From Proteobacteria bacterium CAG:495 (lineage in GTDB: Bacteria > Pseudomonadota > Alphaproteobacteria > RF32 > CAG-239), in the NCBI GenBank assembly GCA_000432275.1, contig HF995316.1:558-14335 (forward strand): DNA of 13,778 bases, written 5' to 3'. Position 1 is the first letter of the stretch; every line of letters starts with the position of its first letter. A program made the position numbers and the translations under genes. Below, one piece after another: positions 13,230-13,778 of this stretch. The notes below the pieces were generated by a model. It searched no databases. It was given only the letters and a program-made list of their open reading frames with translations, and was not told the DNA's origin.

Positions 13230-13778
13230 CGGCGCTTTCCAATCCTTGTATAATGTTAATCATTTCAACCTTGAGCAGGTTTTTCGGCTTGTCGGTATTG
13301 ACGACAACGTCGGCCAGATTTATTTTATAACTGTTACTCAGCTGAACATTGTTAATCTTGTCAAAATCTTCCGCCGTAACCTTATCCCTGTTCATAACCC
13401 GTTGCTTTTGTATTTCATAATCAACATCCGCAACCAGTATAAAATCGCAGTATTTGTCCCATCCCATTTCAAACAGCAAAGCGACGTCAATGAAGAAAAT
13501 GTCGTTTCGGCAGGCGTTTTTACGAATAACGTCTTTTAAGGTTTCGCGCAAAAAAGGATGAATAAGTCCCTCCAAAACCTTGAGCTGCCTGTTGTCGGAA
13601 AACACGATATTTCTCAAAGCCCTTTTGTTAACCTGACCGTTTTCCGCCACTGCGGGAAAATGCTCTTGAATAACCTTAATAAAGTCTTTTTTAAAATACA
13701 AACGGCGAACCCAGCCGTCCACGTCAAAAACGGTATATCCCAGTTTTCCGACAATCTTGGCTATTGTCGTCTTGCCAC
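13222..13778 (-). CDS. coaE: Dephospho-CoA kinase, 5' end cut by the window edge
   Basis: CoaE phosphorylates the 3'-hydroxyl of the ribose of dephospho-CoA with ATP, the final step of coenzyme A synthesis. About 184 residues are visible. Reading upstream past the internal GTG at 13722, the frame stays open to the window edge and gives GKTTIAKIVGKLGYTVFDVDGW, the second half of the P-loop and the following DxD segment; only about 10-12 N-terminal residues with the start codon are missing. Other family marks are LIHPFLRE, FIDVALLFE and the NRD segment (RVMNRDKVTAEDF) of the lid. The gene overlaps dnaQ by 8 bases. Confidence 0.92.
   Translation of the reverse strand, partial: GKTTIAKIVGKLGYTVFDVDGWVRRLYFKKDFIKVIQEHFPAVAENGQVNKRALRNIVFSDNRQLKVLEGLIHPFLRETLKDVIRKNACRNDIFFIDVALLFEMGWDKYCDFILVADVDYEIQKQRVMNRDKVTAEDFDKINNVQLSNSYKINLADVVVNTDKPKNLLKVEMINIIQGLESADD

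Noticed and set aside
13222..13722. coaE as a complete gene starting at 13722
   Set aside because: That start is an internal GTG (Val in FDVDGW); the frame continues to the window edge and contains the P-loop GKTT, so the gene is partial.

Overview
The window (13,778 bp) looks like a chromosomal segment of an AT-leaning alphaproteobacterium. The signs are a DksA that has lost most of its zinc cysteines, a FliX homologue (a family known from alphaproteobacterial flagellar regulation), a compact maf-rng-yacG cluster and a coaE-dnaQ pair. No rRNA, tRNA, CRISPR array, transposase or integrase was found. Genes are packed tightly: no gene-free stretch exceeds about 175 bp.

Left part (59-5178, + strand) is a five-gene run, apparently one operon. 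It holds two membrane proteins that share a related N-terminal module (the second carries a long Pro/Ala linker, an Asn/Arg-rich tract and an unassigned C-terminal domain), then a VirD4/TraG-type coupling ATPase of type IV secretion, then a small protein with a C-terminal HNH/Endo VII-like signature lacking one expected His, and finally a SUKH (SMI1/KNR4, YrhA-like) protein whose start overlaps the previous stop. SUKH proteins are well known as immunity proteins of nuclease toxins, so the last two genes form a candidate effector/immunity-type pair hooked to a secretion coupling protein. This is the most interesting part of the window.

Middle part (5175-8781, - strand) holds, in transcription order, a type IV prepilin-like gene, fliX (TTG start), dksA, a hairpin, then maf, rng and yacG. 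These are mostly housekeeping: RNA decay and processing, nucleotide quality control, gyrase control and stringent-response transcription control. FliX stands without any other flagellar gene in view.

Right part (8955-12540) is rich in exported proteins: an outer-membrane beta-barrel with a strong terminator behind it, a six-cysteine lipoprotein, an acidic periplasmic protein, a secreted HEQTH (HExxH) protein that may be translated from a leaderless mRNA, and a small secreted protein. A HAD-type pyrimidine 5'-nucleotidase lies among them. The window closes with dnaQ (proofreading subunit of DNA polymerase III) and coaE (last step of CoA synthesis), the latter cut by the window edge.

A recurring architectural feature is that three of the four convergent gene pairs end on the same palindromic TTAA, so both stop codons lie inside four shared bases. 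In one of these pairs the terminator of the + strand gene is a perfect hairpin plus T-run buried in the coding sequence of the opposing gene.
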